Of a stretch of DNA of 5,913 bases, positions 1 through 5,913 are shown in pieces. The DNA lies in NCBI GenBank assembly GCA_002314525.1, contig DCGE01000170.1, positions 475-6,387 of the forward strand, given 5' to 3'. Both the position numbers and the translations under genes were made by a program. Numbering within the stretch: position 1 is the first letter of the stretch; each line of letters starts with the position of its first letter. The DNA comes from Prevotellaceae bacterium UBA1786 (GTDB lineage Bacteria > Bacteroidota > Bacteroidia > Bacteroidales > Bacteroidaceae). The notes under the pieces were generated by a model, which worked only from the letters and a program-made list of their open reading frames with translations, was not told where the DNA came from and made no database searches.

Positions 1-1
1 T

Positions 2-658
2 GTAGTCAACCGTCCGGCAGCTGCAGCTTCAAATACAGCATCAGCCACCACAGGTAATATATCCATCAAAGACGACTTCATGGAAGAAGATCCAATGTGG
101 ATTACCCTCCGCACTCCGAAGGAGAAGTGGTACAGCATTGCACAGGGACATGGTTTCCTTCCTAACTCCATGGAACTCATTGCCCGCGACGTAAGCATCT
201 ACGAAGAGAAGAATCCTTCGTATCTCGGCCGCTGGATCAAGAACTTCAACTTCACATCCACTATCACCATGAACTTCCAGCCACGCACAGCAAGAGAACT
301 TGCCGGCATGGTTGTCTATCAGAAGGAGACACATAATTATGTAATAGGTAAGACCCTCGACGAACAGGGACAGCCTATCGTTGCACTCTTCAAGGCATCG
401 AAGGCAGCTCAGCGTTCACCATGGGGCACGATGCCTACACGTCCTGATGAAATAGCACGTGCAAAGGTCGACAAGGAAAGCCTCGTCACCTTCAAGGTCG
501 AAGCAAAGGGAATTGACTATAATTTCTTCTATTCACTTGACGGAGGAAAGACATACAACCAACTCGGAGAAACTCAGGACGGTTCAATCCTCAGTACAGA
601 AGTTGCCGGAGGATTCACAGGTGCAACCATCGGTATGTATGTCACAAGCAAGCGTTAG
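2..658 (+). CDS. GH43 glycoside hydrolase, C-terminal part (5' end outside window)
   Basis: The frame is open from the left edge to a TAG at 656-658, giving the last 218 residues. The fragment begins with an Ala/Thr/Ser-rich stretch resembling a linker. About 20 residues in, it enters a domain starting IKDDF...W.TLRTP. Further on it shows AGMVVYQKETHNYV, a FFYSLDGGKTY segment and the ending GATIGMYVTSKR. This order matches the beta-sandwich (concanavalin-like) C-terminal domain of GH43 beta-xylosidases and arabinofuranosidases, which contributes to the substrate pocket of the five-bladed catalytic propeller. That propeller should lie left of the window. The ATG at 80 is internal, because the DDF motif lies before it. 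The neighbouring GH115 gene supports a role in xylan degradation. The exact GH43 subfamily and substrate cannot be told from this piece. The 3' end overlaps the convergent flavoprotein gene. Confidence 0.82.
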   Translation, partial: VVNRPAAAASNTASATTGNISIKDDFMEEDPMWITLRTPKEKWYSIAQGHGFLPNSMELIARDVSIYEEKNPSYLGRWIKNFNFTSTITMNFQPRTARELAGMVVYQKETHNYVIGKTLDEQGQPIVALFKASKAAQRSPWGTMPTRPDEIARAKVDKESLVTFKVEAKGIDYNFFYSLDGGKTYNQLGETQDGSILSTEVAGGFTGATIGMYVTSKR

Positions 659-1817
659 ACTTTAAAATTCCTTCAGCGGCAGCATAGGCAGTTGTCCAGC
701 AAGCCTGGAAGTTGAAGCCGCCTGTAACGCCGTCGATATCGAGTACCTCACCTGCAAAATACAGGTGGGGTATTTCTTTGCTCTCCATCGTCACCGGATT
801 CACGGCATTGAGAGCCACACCGCCACAGGTTACGAACTCATCCTTGAAAGGAGCCCTTCCGCTTGTCTCGTATCTGTCATTACAGAGCAGTTCCACGAGG
901 CGGTTCAGGTTCTTCCCTCCAAGTTCCGACCATCTGCATTCCTTACCGAATTTCATGAGCAGATAATTCCACAGACGTTGCTGAAGTCCGAAAGGACGGA
1001 ACGATGAAAGAAGTTTATTCGGATTGTGTATGGAAATCGACATAAGTTCACCACGCACCTCATCAGCATTGGAGATACCGGTCCAGTTGACCAGCAAAGG
1101 CGACTTATAACCGATTTCCGCCAGATGCCTCGCAGCGTAGCTTGACAGTTTCAGTATTGCAGGTCCGCTCATACCCCAGTGTGTGAGGAGCAATGCACCC
1201 GACGACCTGAATTTGGTTGAAGGAATCGATACTATGGCATCTTCAACCACAAGTCCCATAAGGTCGTGAAGAGACTTGTCATCTACAGCCAGCGAGAACA
1301 ACGAAGGGACGGAAGGGATTAACGATGACGATGACGATAACGATGACGATGACGGGAGGCCGCCAACTGTGACCACCACATCATCGTATTCATCAAACAA
1401 AGCAACCGGATTATCGATTCTGCTGTTCAGAAGTACCTTTATCCCTAATCTTCGGGCAGAGTCGGTGAAGAGACGCACTATTGTCCCACTGTCCTGCGAC
1501 TCAGGAAACACACAATGATCCTCCTGACGTACCAGACCTACACCGTGTTCTTCAAACCAACGATAGGCATCCTCAGGTCCGAACTGGTTGAACAAGCGCT
1601 TCATCAGTCTGTGCCCGCGTGGATATACCTGTGATAGATCTGAAACACCCTCGAATGTATTCGTACAGTTGCATCGTCCTCCTCCAGATACAGTCACCTT
1701 ATTCAATACACGTCCCTGACGTTCGAATATCGTAACGTCAATATCTCTGCATATCTCCTTCAGATGAATCCCACAGAAGAATCCCGCAGCCCCACCGCCT
1801 ACAATAGCTACTTTCAT
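642..1817 (-). CDS. HI0933/BaiN-type FAD-dependent oxidoreductase with serine-repeat insert
   Basis: The 391-residue protein matches the HI0933-like (YhiN/BaiN) flavoprotein family; the physiological substrate of most members is unknown. The N-terminus carries a dinucleotide-binding fold, KVAIVGGGAAG (residues 2-12), followed by an acidic FER at 31-33 and the family signature VSGGGRCNCTN (43-53). The middle has LTHWGMSGPAILKLS (211-225). The C-terminal FAD motif is YFAGEVLDIDGVTGGFNFQ (353-371). The ATG at 1817 is preferred because it starts directly at the FAD fold; an in-frame TTG at 1835 would add six residues encoded by a simple repeat. Residues 155-166 are a Ser/Leu run encoded by a hexamer array. 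It replaces the segment after the second GG that usually resembles SPRGEG...LGH in Bacteroidetes members or TGSTGDG elsewhere. The gene follows GH115 by 46 bp on the same strand and probably shares its transcript. It is presumably cytoplasmic. Its link to xylan use is unclear. Confidence 0.88.
   Translation of the reverse strand: MKVAIVGGGAAGFFCGIHLKEICRDIDVTIFERQGRVLNKVTVSGGGRCNCTNTFEGVSDLSQVYPRGHRLMKRLFNQFGPEDAYRWFEEHGVGLVRQEDHCVFPESQDSGTIVRLFTDSARRLGIKVLLNSRIDNPVALFDEYDDVVVTVGGLPSSSSLSSSSSLIPSVPSLFSLAVDDKSLHDLMGLVVEDAIVSIPSTKFRSSGALLLTHWGMSGPAILKLSSYAARHLAEIGYKSPLLVNWTGISNADEVRGELMSISIHNPNKLLSSFRPFGLQQRLWNYLLMKFGKECRWSELGGKNLNRLVELLCNDRYETSGRAPFKDEFVTCGGVALNAVNPVTMESKEIPHLYFAGEVLDIDGVTGGFNFQACWTTAYAAAEGILKSNACL
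1322..1353 (-). repeat. Hexamer tandem array encoding a serine run
   Basis: On the plus strand this is five consecutive ACGATG-type hexamers (1322-1351), the third ending in A instead of G, followed by a partial copy. On the coding (minus) strand it reads as repeated TCATCG, giving Ser-Ser codons interrupted by one Leu, at about residues 155-166 of the flavoprotein. Because the unit is 6 bp, gain or loss of copies keeps the frame and changes only the length of the serine run. Confidence 0.9.
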
Positions 1818-1823
1818 TGCACC

Positions 1824-1858
1824 CCTAACTCCCAACTCCTAACTCCTAACTCCTAACT
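1824..1858 (-). repeat. Heptamer tandem array in the flavoprotein leader
   Basis: Five 7-bp units read CCTAACT on the plus strand (AGTTAGG on the transcribed strand); the second from the left is CCCAACT. They fill most of the 46-bp gap between the GH115 stop and the flavoprotein ATG. The same unit recurs inside the GH115 gene at 2355-2389. On the mRNA strand the array yields several AGGAG/GGGAG strings. The repeat-proximal edge lies 6 nt from the ATG, with GGGG immediately after the last unit, so it may also act as a Shine-Dalgarno-like element. Bacteroidetes generally depend little on such sites. Confidence 0.88.
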
Positions 1859-1874
1859 GCGGGTTAAAGCCCGC
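1859..1874 (-). other. Short hairpin spanning the GH115 stop codon
   Basis: GCGGG and CCCGC form a perfect 5-bp GC-rich stem around a 6-nt loop that contains the GH115 TAA stop. No T-run follows; the heptamer array begins at once. It is therefore not a convincing intrinsic terminator. It could modestly affect translation termination or mRNA processing between the two genes, or be chance. Confidence 0.35.
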
Positions 1875-4317
1875 CATACAGGAACGTTTTCCTATACCCA
1901 CCTAAATCCACGATGATCTTCTCAAACACGATACCTGGATCCATTGGTTCAATGACCAATCTGCCATTCTTCACGCCAGGAATCACCACCTTATTCTCAA
2001 TGATGCGGCTTGCTACTGTAGGATAGAGTTTGTCGTATGGATGATCCTCGTTTATGTCCTTGTTGGTATTGACTATCTTGCTTGGCTTGCCTTCGAAACC
2101 TACACGGAAACAGTGGCCAGCCTTGTTCTTGAATGCAAGGTTAGACTTCGTGATCACATATACAGTAGCCTCATCAGGCACATCGCCCTTGATGTCGTAA
2201 ATCAACTTTGCACCCTTCGGATCAGCAGTATAAGGCATCACACTCACACCCGACAGAGTCCTTCCGAGATAAGGGATGACAGTCCAGTAAGCACCTTTCA
2301 CCGGACATTCAGCCTTTGCAAACTTCTCAGCCTCGATAATCACCGCCTTCTCTTTCCCACTCCTAACTCCTAACTCCTCACTCCTAACTGGTTGCGCAGC
2401 AACCCTCGGTGGTGTATCCTCCCTGAAGTTGTCGTTCCAGCTTCTGTAGCCGATATGTTTCTGAGTCATCATACCGTTCCATTTACCCCCCGACATAGTG
2501 TGGTTGAAGTAGTCCGACAGTTCCTTGTCCTTCTTGAATGTGAGTTGTACACCTTCAGCATCCCCCGTAGCAGCACAGTAATACATATCGTACAGGTTAG
2601 CCATAGCCACAGTAGGGTAGTATAACAACTGGTAGTAGGCATCCTTGTATTCAGGAGCCAGACGTTCGTACTGACGTACAGCATCATCAGCCAGACGCGC
2701 ATAGTCATCACGTACCTTCTTCCACTCACCGCTTGCCACGTCATAAGTCCTTGCGTCAAGCATCTCAGGAGTCACCCTGCCGTTGTACCAAGTATATAGG
2801 TTCAGTATCCTTGCTGCCTCCTTTGCCTCCTTCTCGCCAAACTGTTCGCTGCACCACTGTTCCAGATAAGGCATCAGGTCGAGCCTTGCCGTCTGGCCTT
2901 CAGCAGCAGGCTTCGGATACTTTGTCACCTTATCAGGATTCCATGCAAAATCCAGGAACATCGTGATAGGGAATTCCATAGGTTTCAGATCACCTACGTT
3001 CAACACCCAGAGTTTGTTCACACCGTATGAGTAGGTCAGTTGCAGCTGCTCCCACATATTGGCAGCAGGAGTGATGTTGAGCCATTTCGTGTTACGAGGA
3101 GCACCTACATAATCCACATGGTAGTATAAGCCCCATCCGCCCTTACGTTTCAGTTCTTCCTCAGTAGGCAGACTTCTCACATCTCCCCAGTTGTCGTCCG
3201 ACAGCAGAATCGTCACGTCATCAGGTACTCTGAGACCCTTATCGTAGTATTTCTGCACCTCTTTATATAATGCCCATACCTGAGGCCTTTCCTCGGCAGG
3301 ACGTCCTGTCACCTCACTGATGATCTCCCTCTGGTTGTCAATGACACCCTTCAGAATCTTCATGATCCTCTCGTCTTCACTCACTGTCTCATCGTCATGG
3401 CCTTCCTTGCCACCCATCGAAGTATCACCGTCGCCACGCATACCGATAGTGATCAGATCCTCTGTATCCTTGGCACGTTCCATTCCTTCGCGGAAGAACC
3501 TATCCAGATTGTCCTTGTTCGTTACATAATCCCACGCACCCCATTTCTGGCGGTTCTTCGCATATTCCTGATGATTACGTGCCATAGGCTCATGGTGTGA
3601 AGTACCCATGATAATACCCATCTCGTCAGCAGTCTTGCTGTTCAGGTTGTCATCAGCATAGAAACTCCATCCCCACATGGCAGGCCACATGAAGTTACCC
3701 TTCAGTCTGAGCAGCAGTTCAAACACCTTTGCATAGAACTCATGACCTCCGAAGTCCGTGCCCCATGTGTTCTTCACCCAACTCGTCAGACAAGGAGCCT
3801 CATCGTTGAGGAAGATGCCCCTGTACCTCACAGCCGGTTCACCATCGGTATATTCACCAGGAATGAAATACAGGTCTTTATGCTTCACTACCGGCACGTC
3901 AGCCCACCAGTACCAAGGCGACACACCAATCTGGCGCGAGAACTCATAGATACCATAGATGGTGCCCCTCATATCCGAACCGCATATATACACCTTACCG
4001 CCACGCATCGTGATGATGAACTGTTCAGTCTTGCCTTGCAGAGTCTGGCAGATATCCTTAGGCATACCCTTACCTTTCTCCACACTGCCTATCACGATAT
4101 TCACAGCCTCGCTTCCGCAGACCCTCCTGAGATCCTCCCTCAGATTTCCGACAGCAATCAATATACCTTTGAAATCATTCTCACTGACCGATATCTTGCC
4201 TTTCGAACCGGTGATACATACACTCTCGCCATCCTTCTGGAAGGCAATGAACTTTTCCGTAGCATGTAGTGCGGCACAGCATACCAAACATGCAACCAAA
4301 GCAAACATTCTTAACAT
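1864..4317 (-). CDS. GH115 xylan alpha-1,2-(4-O-methyl)glucuronidase
   Basis: The 817-residue protein closely follows the GH115 family, whose known members cleave (4-O-methyl-)D-glucuronic acid side chains from xylan. An N-terminal hydrophobic segment (MLRMFALVACLVCCAALHA) looks like a signal peptide, so the enzyme is exported, probably to the periplasm or surface. Recognisable conserved stretches are GIFLNDEAP (167-175), GNFMWPAMWGWSF (207-219), TSHHEP (239-244), GMRGDGD (292-298), LSDDNWGD (372-379), HVDYVGAPRNTKW (400-412) and HIGYRSW (621-627). These cover the catalytic domain and its acidic and histidine active-site positions. The C-terminal GH115 domain starts near IIEAEKF (660) and ends RKTFLYGG. 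A heptamer-encoded VRSEELGVRSG insert (644-654) sits at the domain junction. The ATG at 4317 is chosen over 4362 because the promoter -7 box lies between them. The length is normal for the family, and no frameshift is seen. Confidence 0.93.
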   Translation of the reverse strand: MLRMFALVACLVCCAALHATEKFIAFQKDGESVCITGSKGKISVSENDFKGILIAVGNLREDLRRVCGSEAVNIVIGSVEKGKGMPKDICQTLQGKTEQFIITMRGGKVYICGSDMRGTIYGIYEFSRQIGVSPWYWWADVPVVKHKDLYFIPGEYTDGEPAVRYRGIFLNDEAPCLTSWVKNTWGTDFGGHEFYAKVFELLLRLKGNFMWPAMWGWSFYADDNLNSKTADEMGIIMGTSHHEPMARNHQEYAKNRQKWGAWDYVTNKDNLDRFFREGMERAKDTEDLITIGMRGDGDTSMGGKEGHDDETVSEDERIMKILKGVIDNQREIISEVTGRPAEERPQVWALYKEVQKYYDKGLRVPDDVTILLSDDNWGDVRSLPTEEELKRKGGWGLYYHVDYVGAPRNTKWLNITPAANMWEQLQLTYSYGVNKLWVLNVGDLKPMEFPITMFLDFAWNPDKVTKYPKPAAEGQTARLDLMPYLEQWCSEQFGEKEAKEAARILNLYTWYNGRVTPEMLDARTYDVASGEWKKVRDDYARLADDAVRQYERLAPEYKDAYYQLLYYPTVAMANLYDMYYCAATGDAEGVQLTFKKDKELSDYFNHTMSGGKWNGMMTQKHIGYRSWNDNFREDTPPRVAAQPVRSEELGVRSGKEKAVIIEAEKFAKAECPVKGAYWTVIPYLGRTLSGVSVMPYTADPKGAKLIYDIKGDVPDEATVYVITKSNLAFKNKAGHCFRVGFEGKPSKIVNTNKDINEDHPYDKLYPTVASRIIENKVVIPGVKNGRLVIEPMDPGIVFEKIIVDLGGYRKTFLYGGL
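2355..2389 (-). repeat. Heptamer tandem array inside the GH115 gene
   Basis: Five 7-bp units of the CCTAACT type (plus strand) occur here, with variants CCTCACT and an edge unit TCCCACT. The array is 35 bp, the same unit and length as the array at 1824-1858. Read in the GH115 frame it encodes the VRSEELGVRSG peptide at residues 644-654, in the linker between the catalytic part and the C-terminal domain. A unit of 7 bp is not a multiple of three, so losing or gaining one copy would shift the frame and remove the C-terminal domain. Confidence 0.9.
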
Positions 4318-4344
4318 AATGACAGTAGTTACTAATTGATAGTG

Positions 4345-4376
4345 CAAATATAGCAAATTCATTCATAACTTCCAAA
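4345..4376 (-). promoter_or_regulatory. Bacteroidetes-type promoter for the GH115-flavoprotein unit
   Basis: On the minus strand a TTTG (-33 element, 4373-4376) is followed by 20 bp and then TATATTTG (4345-4352). This is an exact match to the Bacteroidetes -7 consensus TAnnTTTG at the usual spacing. Transcription should begin a few bases downstream, near 4338-4340, leaving a leader of roughly 20-25 nt before the ATG at 4317. The ATG at 4362 would fall upstream of the start point, which rules it out for this transcript. No clear Shine-Dalgarno sequence is seen ahead of 4317, as is common in this phylum. Confidence 0.8.
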
Positions 4377-4386
4377 AATCACCAAC

Positions 4387-4426
4387 AAAAAAATCCCCAG
4401 CCGGCGCGATGCCTACTGGGGATTTT
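4387..4426 (-). terminator. Intrinsic terminator of the LRR gene
   Basis: On the minus strand AAAATCCCCAG pairs perfectly with CTGGGGATTTT (11 bp) around a 15-nt loop, and the stem runs into a stretch of seven T residues. There is no equivalent T-run on the plus-strand side, so it works for leftward transcription only. It lies just upstream of the GH115 promoter and separates the two minus-strand transcription units. Confidence 0.85.
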
Positions 4427-4440
4427 GGTGTGTGAGTGAG

Positions 4441-4542
4441 CTAGCTTTTCTAGCCTTGCTAGCTATTCTAGAGTTGCTAGACTTGCTAGAAGTGCTAGAA
4501 GTGCTAGATTTGCTAGCCATTCTAGCCTTGCTAGTCACCTAG
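4441..4542. repeat. 9-bp periodic CTAG palindrome array
   Basis: The tetranucleotide CTAG occurs twelve times. Eleven copies start at exactly 9-bp steps from 4441 to 4531, and a twelfth follows after 8 bp at 4539. In the ten full 9-bp units the last two spacer bases are always T then G or T. The first spacer base is C in units 1-3, A in units 4-8 and C in units 9-10; the middle two or three bases drift. Two adjacent units are identical (CTAGAAGTG), and CTAGCCTTG occurs twice. I found no other CTAG in the window by eye. The array lies in the 3' UTR of the LRR gene, between its TAA and its terminator. Its function is unknown. Confidence 0.93.
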
Positions 4543-4549
4543 CTGGTCT

Positions 4550-5911
4550 TTACTTGTTCAGCTGCTTCTTACCGTTCTGGATAACGATACCCTTGTAGCT
4601 GCTGCTGATGCGCTGACCGGCAACGTTGTATGTTGGCTCGTCGCTGTTAGCAGTTGACTCAGATGGAGACTGAACGCCAGTTGCCCAACCGTTGTACCAG
4701 TTGTCGAAGTCGAAGTACTTCACTGCAGGTGCATTGTTTGGAGTGATGATAGCGAATGGATGACACGCATCAATCTTCTGAGCAGGATCAGTAACCTCAA
4801 CGAGAGAATCGAATGTACTACCATTGTTAACAACGAATACACGTCCTAACTTGAGAGGGTCCTTTGCAGTCACCTCTTCAGGGCTACCGATAAGGTCGTT
4901 AGCTGCGAATGTGAATGTAGGTTCCTTGGCAGTTGTCTCGAATGTATAAGTGCCTTCTGCACCCATAAAGATGTAGCCATGACCGCCTTCGAGAACCTCA
5001 CCAGCTGTTGCTGTTGTAGTGCTCAAAACGAAGCTTCTTCCGTCCCATGTTGCAGCGTATGCTTCCAATCCTTCAGGAACGATGAAGTTGTGATGGCTGA
5101 AGAATCCGAGCTGCAGTATACCAATTGAATACAACCTTTCATACTTCGTCTGGAAGTTGATGCCCTTACCGTAATAGTATGCCTCGAATGGGAGGAGTTT
5201 GTCAGAAACTACGAAGATTGATGCAGCTGGCAGAGTGCCGTCGTTGTCCTTCTTGAATGACTCGTGAGTCATGTTGATCTTAGAAGGATCAGTACCGCAG
5301 AGAGTTACGGATTCAAGGTTCTTAGCACCGAAGAACGTGCGTGAGCCGATGTACTCTACAGATGCAGGGAGAGTCATTGTTACGAAGCCTGTACCTGCGA
5401 ATGCCTCTTCTGCAATCTCCTTGAGTTCAGCATTGTCAGCGATATCGATAGTGTTCAGCTTAGTACAGCCGTGGAATGCACGGTCGTTGATCTCTACGAG
5501 ACCTTCACCTGTAGATACGTATTCCAGGTTCTCGCATCCGTTGAATGCATTAAGGCTTACATAGTCTGTCACCTCTGGGAAGTAAACCTCCTTGAGGTTC
5601 AGGTTGTTCTCAAGACAGTATCTGCCGATGCGGGTGATGTCGCCGTCGAAGATGAAGTGGGTGATTGCATCTTCTGGGTAGAAGTCATCCCTGACGTGGG
5701 TTGCGTTGTAGTTCACGTCGCTTGTCAGGGCGAGCTGAGTGCCGTCAACCGATACTCCCCAGAACTCGAAGTTCTGCGGCTTAACCTTCTCGACTGTGAG
5801 GACGATGTCTGTGCCGTCAAGTGCGAGTGAATAGAAGCGGTGGCCGTAGAACATCTTCTTGTCGGCACCTACTTCCAATACGCGGTCCTTGCCGTCGGCT
5901 GTTGCTGCACC
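4550..5911 (-). CDS. BspA-like leucine-rich repeat surface protein, C-terminal part (5' end outside window)
   Basis: The frame is open from the right edge to a TAA at 4550-4552, giving the last 453 residues; the true start lies beyond the window. An in-frame TTG at 5878 is not a credible start because the frame continues upstream. Roughly residues 83-207 of the fragment carry BspA/LRR_5-type repeats such as I..IGRYCLENN.NLKEVYFP, .LVEINDRAFHGCTKL and VEYIGSRTFFGAKNLESVTL. A beta-rich region without a clear name follows. The protein ends with YNVAGQRISSSYKGIVIQNGKK, a short tail frequent on secreted Prevotella and Bacteroides proteins and thought to relate to surface sorting. BspA-like LRR proteins are usually secreted or surface-bound and are implicated in binding to host or other cells. 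The ligand here is unknown. The gene has its own terminator at 4387-4426, so a functional tie to the xylanolytic genes is not shown. Confidence 0.82.
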   Translation of the reverse strand, partial: GAATADGKDRVLEVGADKKMFYGHRFYSLALDGTDIVLTVEKVKPQNFEFWGVSVDGTQLALTSDVNYNATHVRDDFYPEDAITHFIFDGDITRIGRYCLENNLNLKEVYFPEVTDYVSLNAFNGCENLEYVSTGEGLVEINDRAFHGCTKLNTIDIADNAELKEIAEEAFAGTGFVTMTLPASVEYIGSRTFFGAKNLESVTLCGTDPSKINMTHESFKKDNDGTLPAASIFVVSDKLLPFEAYYYGKGINFQTKYERLYSIGILQLGFFSHHNFIVPEGLEAYAATWDGRSFVLSTTTATAGEVLEGGHGYIFMGAEGTYTFETTAKEPTFTFAANDLIGSPEEVTAKDPLKLGRVFVVNNGSTFDSLVEVTDPAQKIDACHPFAIITPNNAPAVKYFDFDNWYNGWATGVQSPSESTANSDEPTYNVAGQRISSSYKGIVIQNGKKQLNK

Positions 5912-5913
5912 CT

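Noticed and set aside
80..658. A free-standing 192-residue gene starting at 80
   Set aside because: The frame is open to the left edge, and the domain's opening DDF motif precedes this ATG, so it is the tail of a larger GH43 gene.
1276..1518. Plus-strand ORF with an Asp-rich run
   Set aside because: The acidic run is simply the antisense of the hexamer array coding serine in the flavoprotein. The minus-strand frame has clear family motifs on both sides.
1818..1835. TTG start adding six residues to the flavoprotein
   Set aside because: The extra residues are encoded by heptamer-repeat DNA, and the FAD-binding fold begins right at the ATG at 1817.
3742..4269. Plus-strand 175-codon ORF inside the GH115 gene
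   Set aside because: It is antisense to well-conserved GH115 sequence and has the Arg/Ser/Thr/His-rich, low-complexity look of a shadow frame. No promoter or family resemblance is seen.
4318..4362. Longer GH115 start at 4362 giving a 15-residue extension and a lipobox-like LVAC
   Set aside because: The consensus -7 box at 4345-4352 lies inside this extension, so the codon at 4362 would not be transcribed from that promoter. From 4317 the LVAC is too near the N-terminus to be a lipoprotein signal.
4387..4426. Bidirectional terminator
   Set aside because: Only the minus-strand side runs into a T-tract of seven. The plus-strand side continues with TTTTGGTGTG, which is too weak.
4441..4542. CRISPR array
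   Set aside because: The units are 9 bp with a 4-bp fixed core. There are no repeat/spacer sizes in the CRISPR range and no cas genes.

Overview
The window looks like a Bacteroidetes chromosome, most probably a Prevotella-like gut or rumen species. Three things point there: a textbook Bacteroidetes promoter (TTTG, 20 bp, TATATTTG) ahead of the GH115 gene; a BspA-type leucine-rich repeat surface protein with the short AGQR...KG...NGKK tail common in Prevotella secreted proteins; and a GH43/GH115 pair typical of a xylan-degradation locus. This assignment rests on recognising families by eye, not on a database search.

Layout, left to right. (1) The 3' end of a plus-strand gene (2-658) encodes the C-terminal concanavalin-like domain of a GH43 beta-xylosidase/arabinofuranosidase. 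(2) A minus-strand flavoprotein of the HI0933/BaiN type (642-1817) meets it tail to tail, and the two coding ends overlap by 17 bp. (3) A complete minus-strand GH115 xylan alpha-glucuronidase (1864-4317) lies 46 bp upstream of the flavoprotein and is probably co-transcribed with it from one promoter at 4345-4376. (4) A 232-bp gene-free stretch (4318-4549) holds that promoter, an intrinsic terminator and a striking array of twelve CTAG palindromes, eleven of them spaced exactly 9 bp apart. (5) The 3' portion of a minus-strand BspA-like LRR surface protein gene (4550-5911) runs off the right edge.

GH43 and GH115 fit together biochemically. GH115 enzymes remove (4-O-methyl-)glucuronic acid branches from glucuronoxylan, and GH43 enzymes release xylose or arabinose from the same polymer. 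The flavoprotein has no obvious role in xylan use. The LRR gene is separated from GH115 by its own terminator and is probably an independent unit.

The most unusual signal is simple-sequence repetition. Four short tandem arrays sit within about 3.2 kb. The 9-bp CTAG array is in the 3' UTR of the LRR gene. Two 35-bp heptamer arrays (AGTTAGG on the minus strand) are present: one in frame inside the GH115 gene at its domain boundary, the other in the leader of the flavoprotein gene. A hexamer array encodes a serine run that takes the place of a normally conserved segment of the flavoprotein. I see no RNA genes, insertion sequences or CRISPR array.
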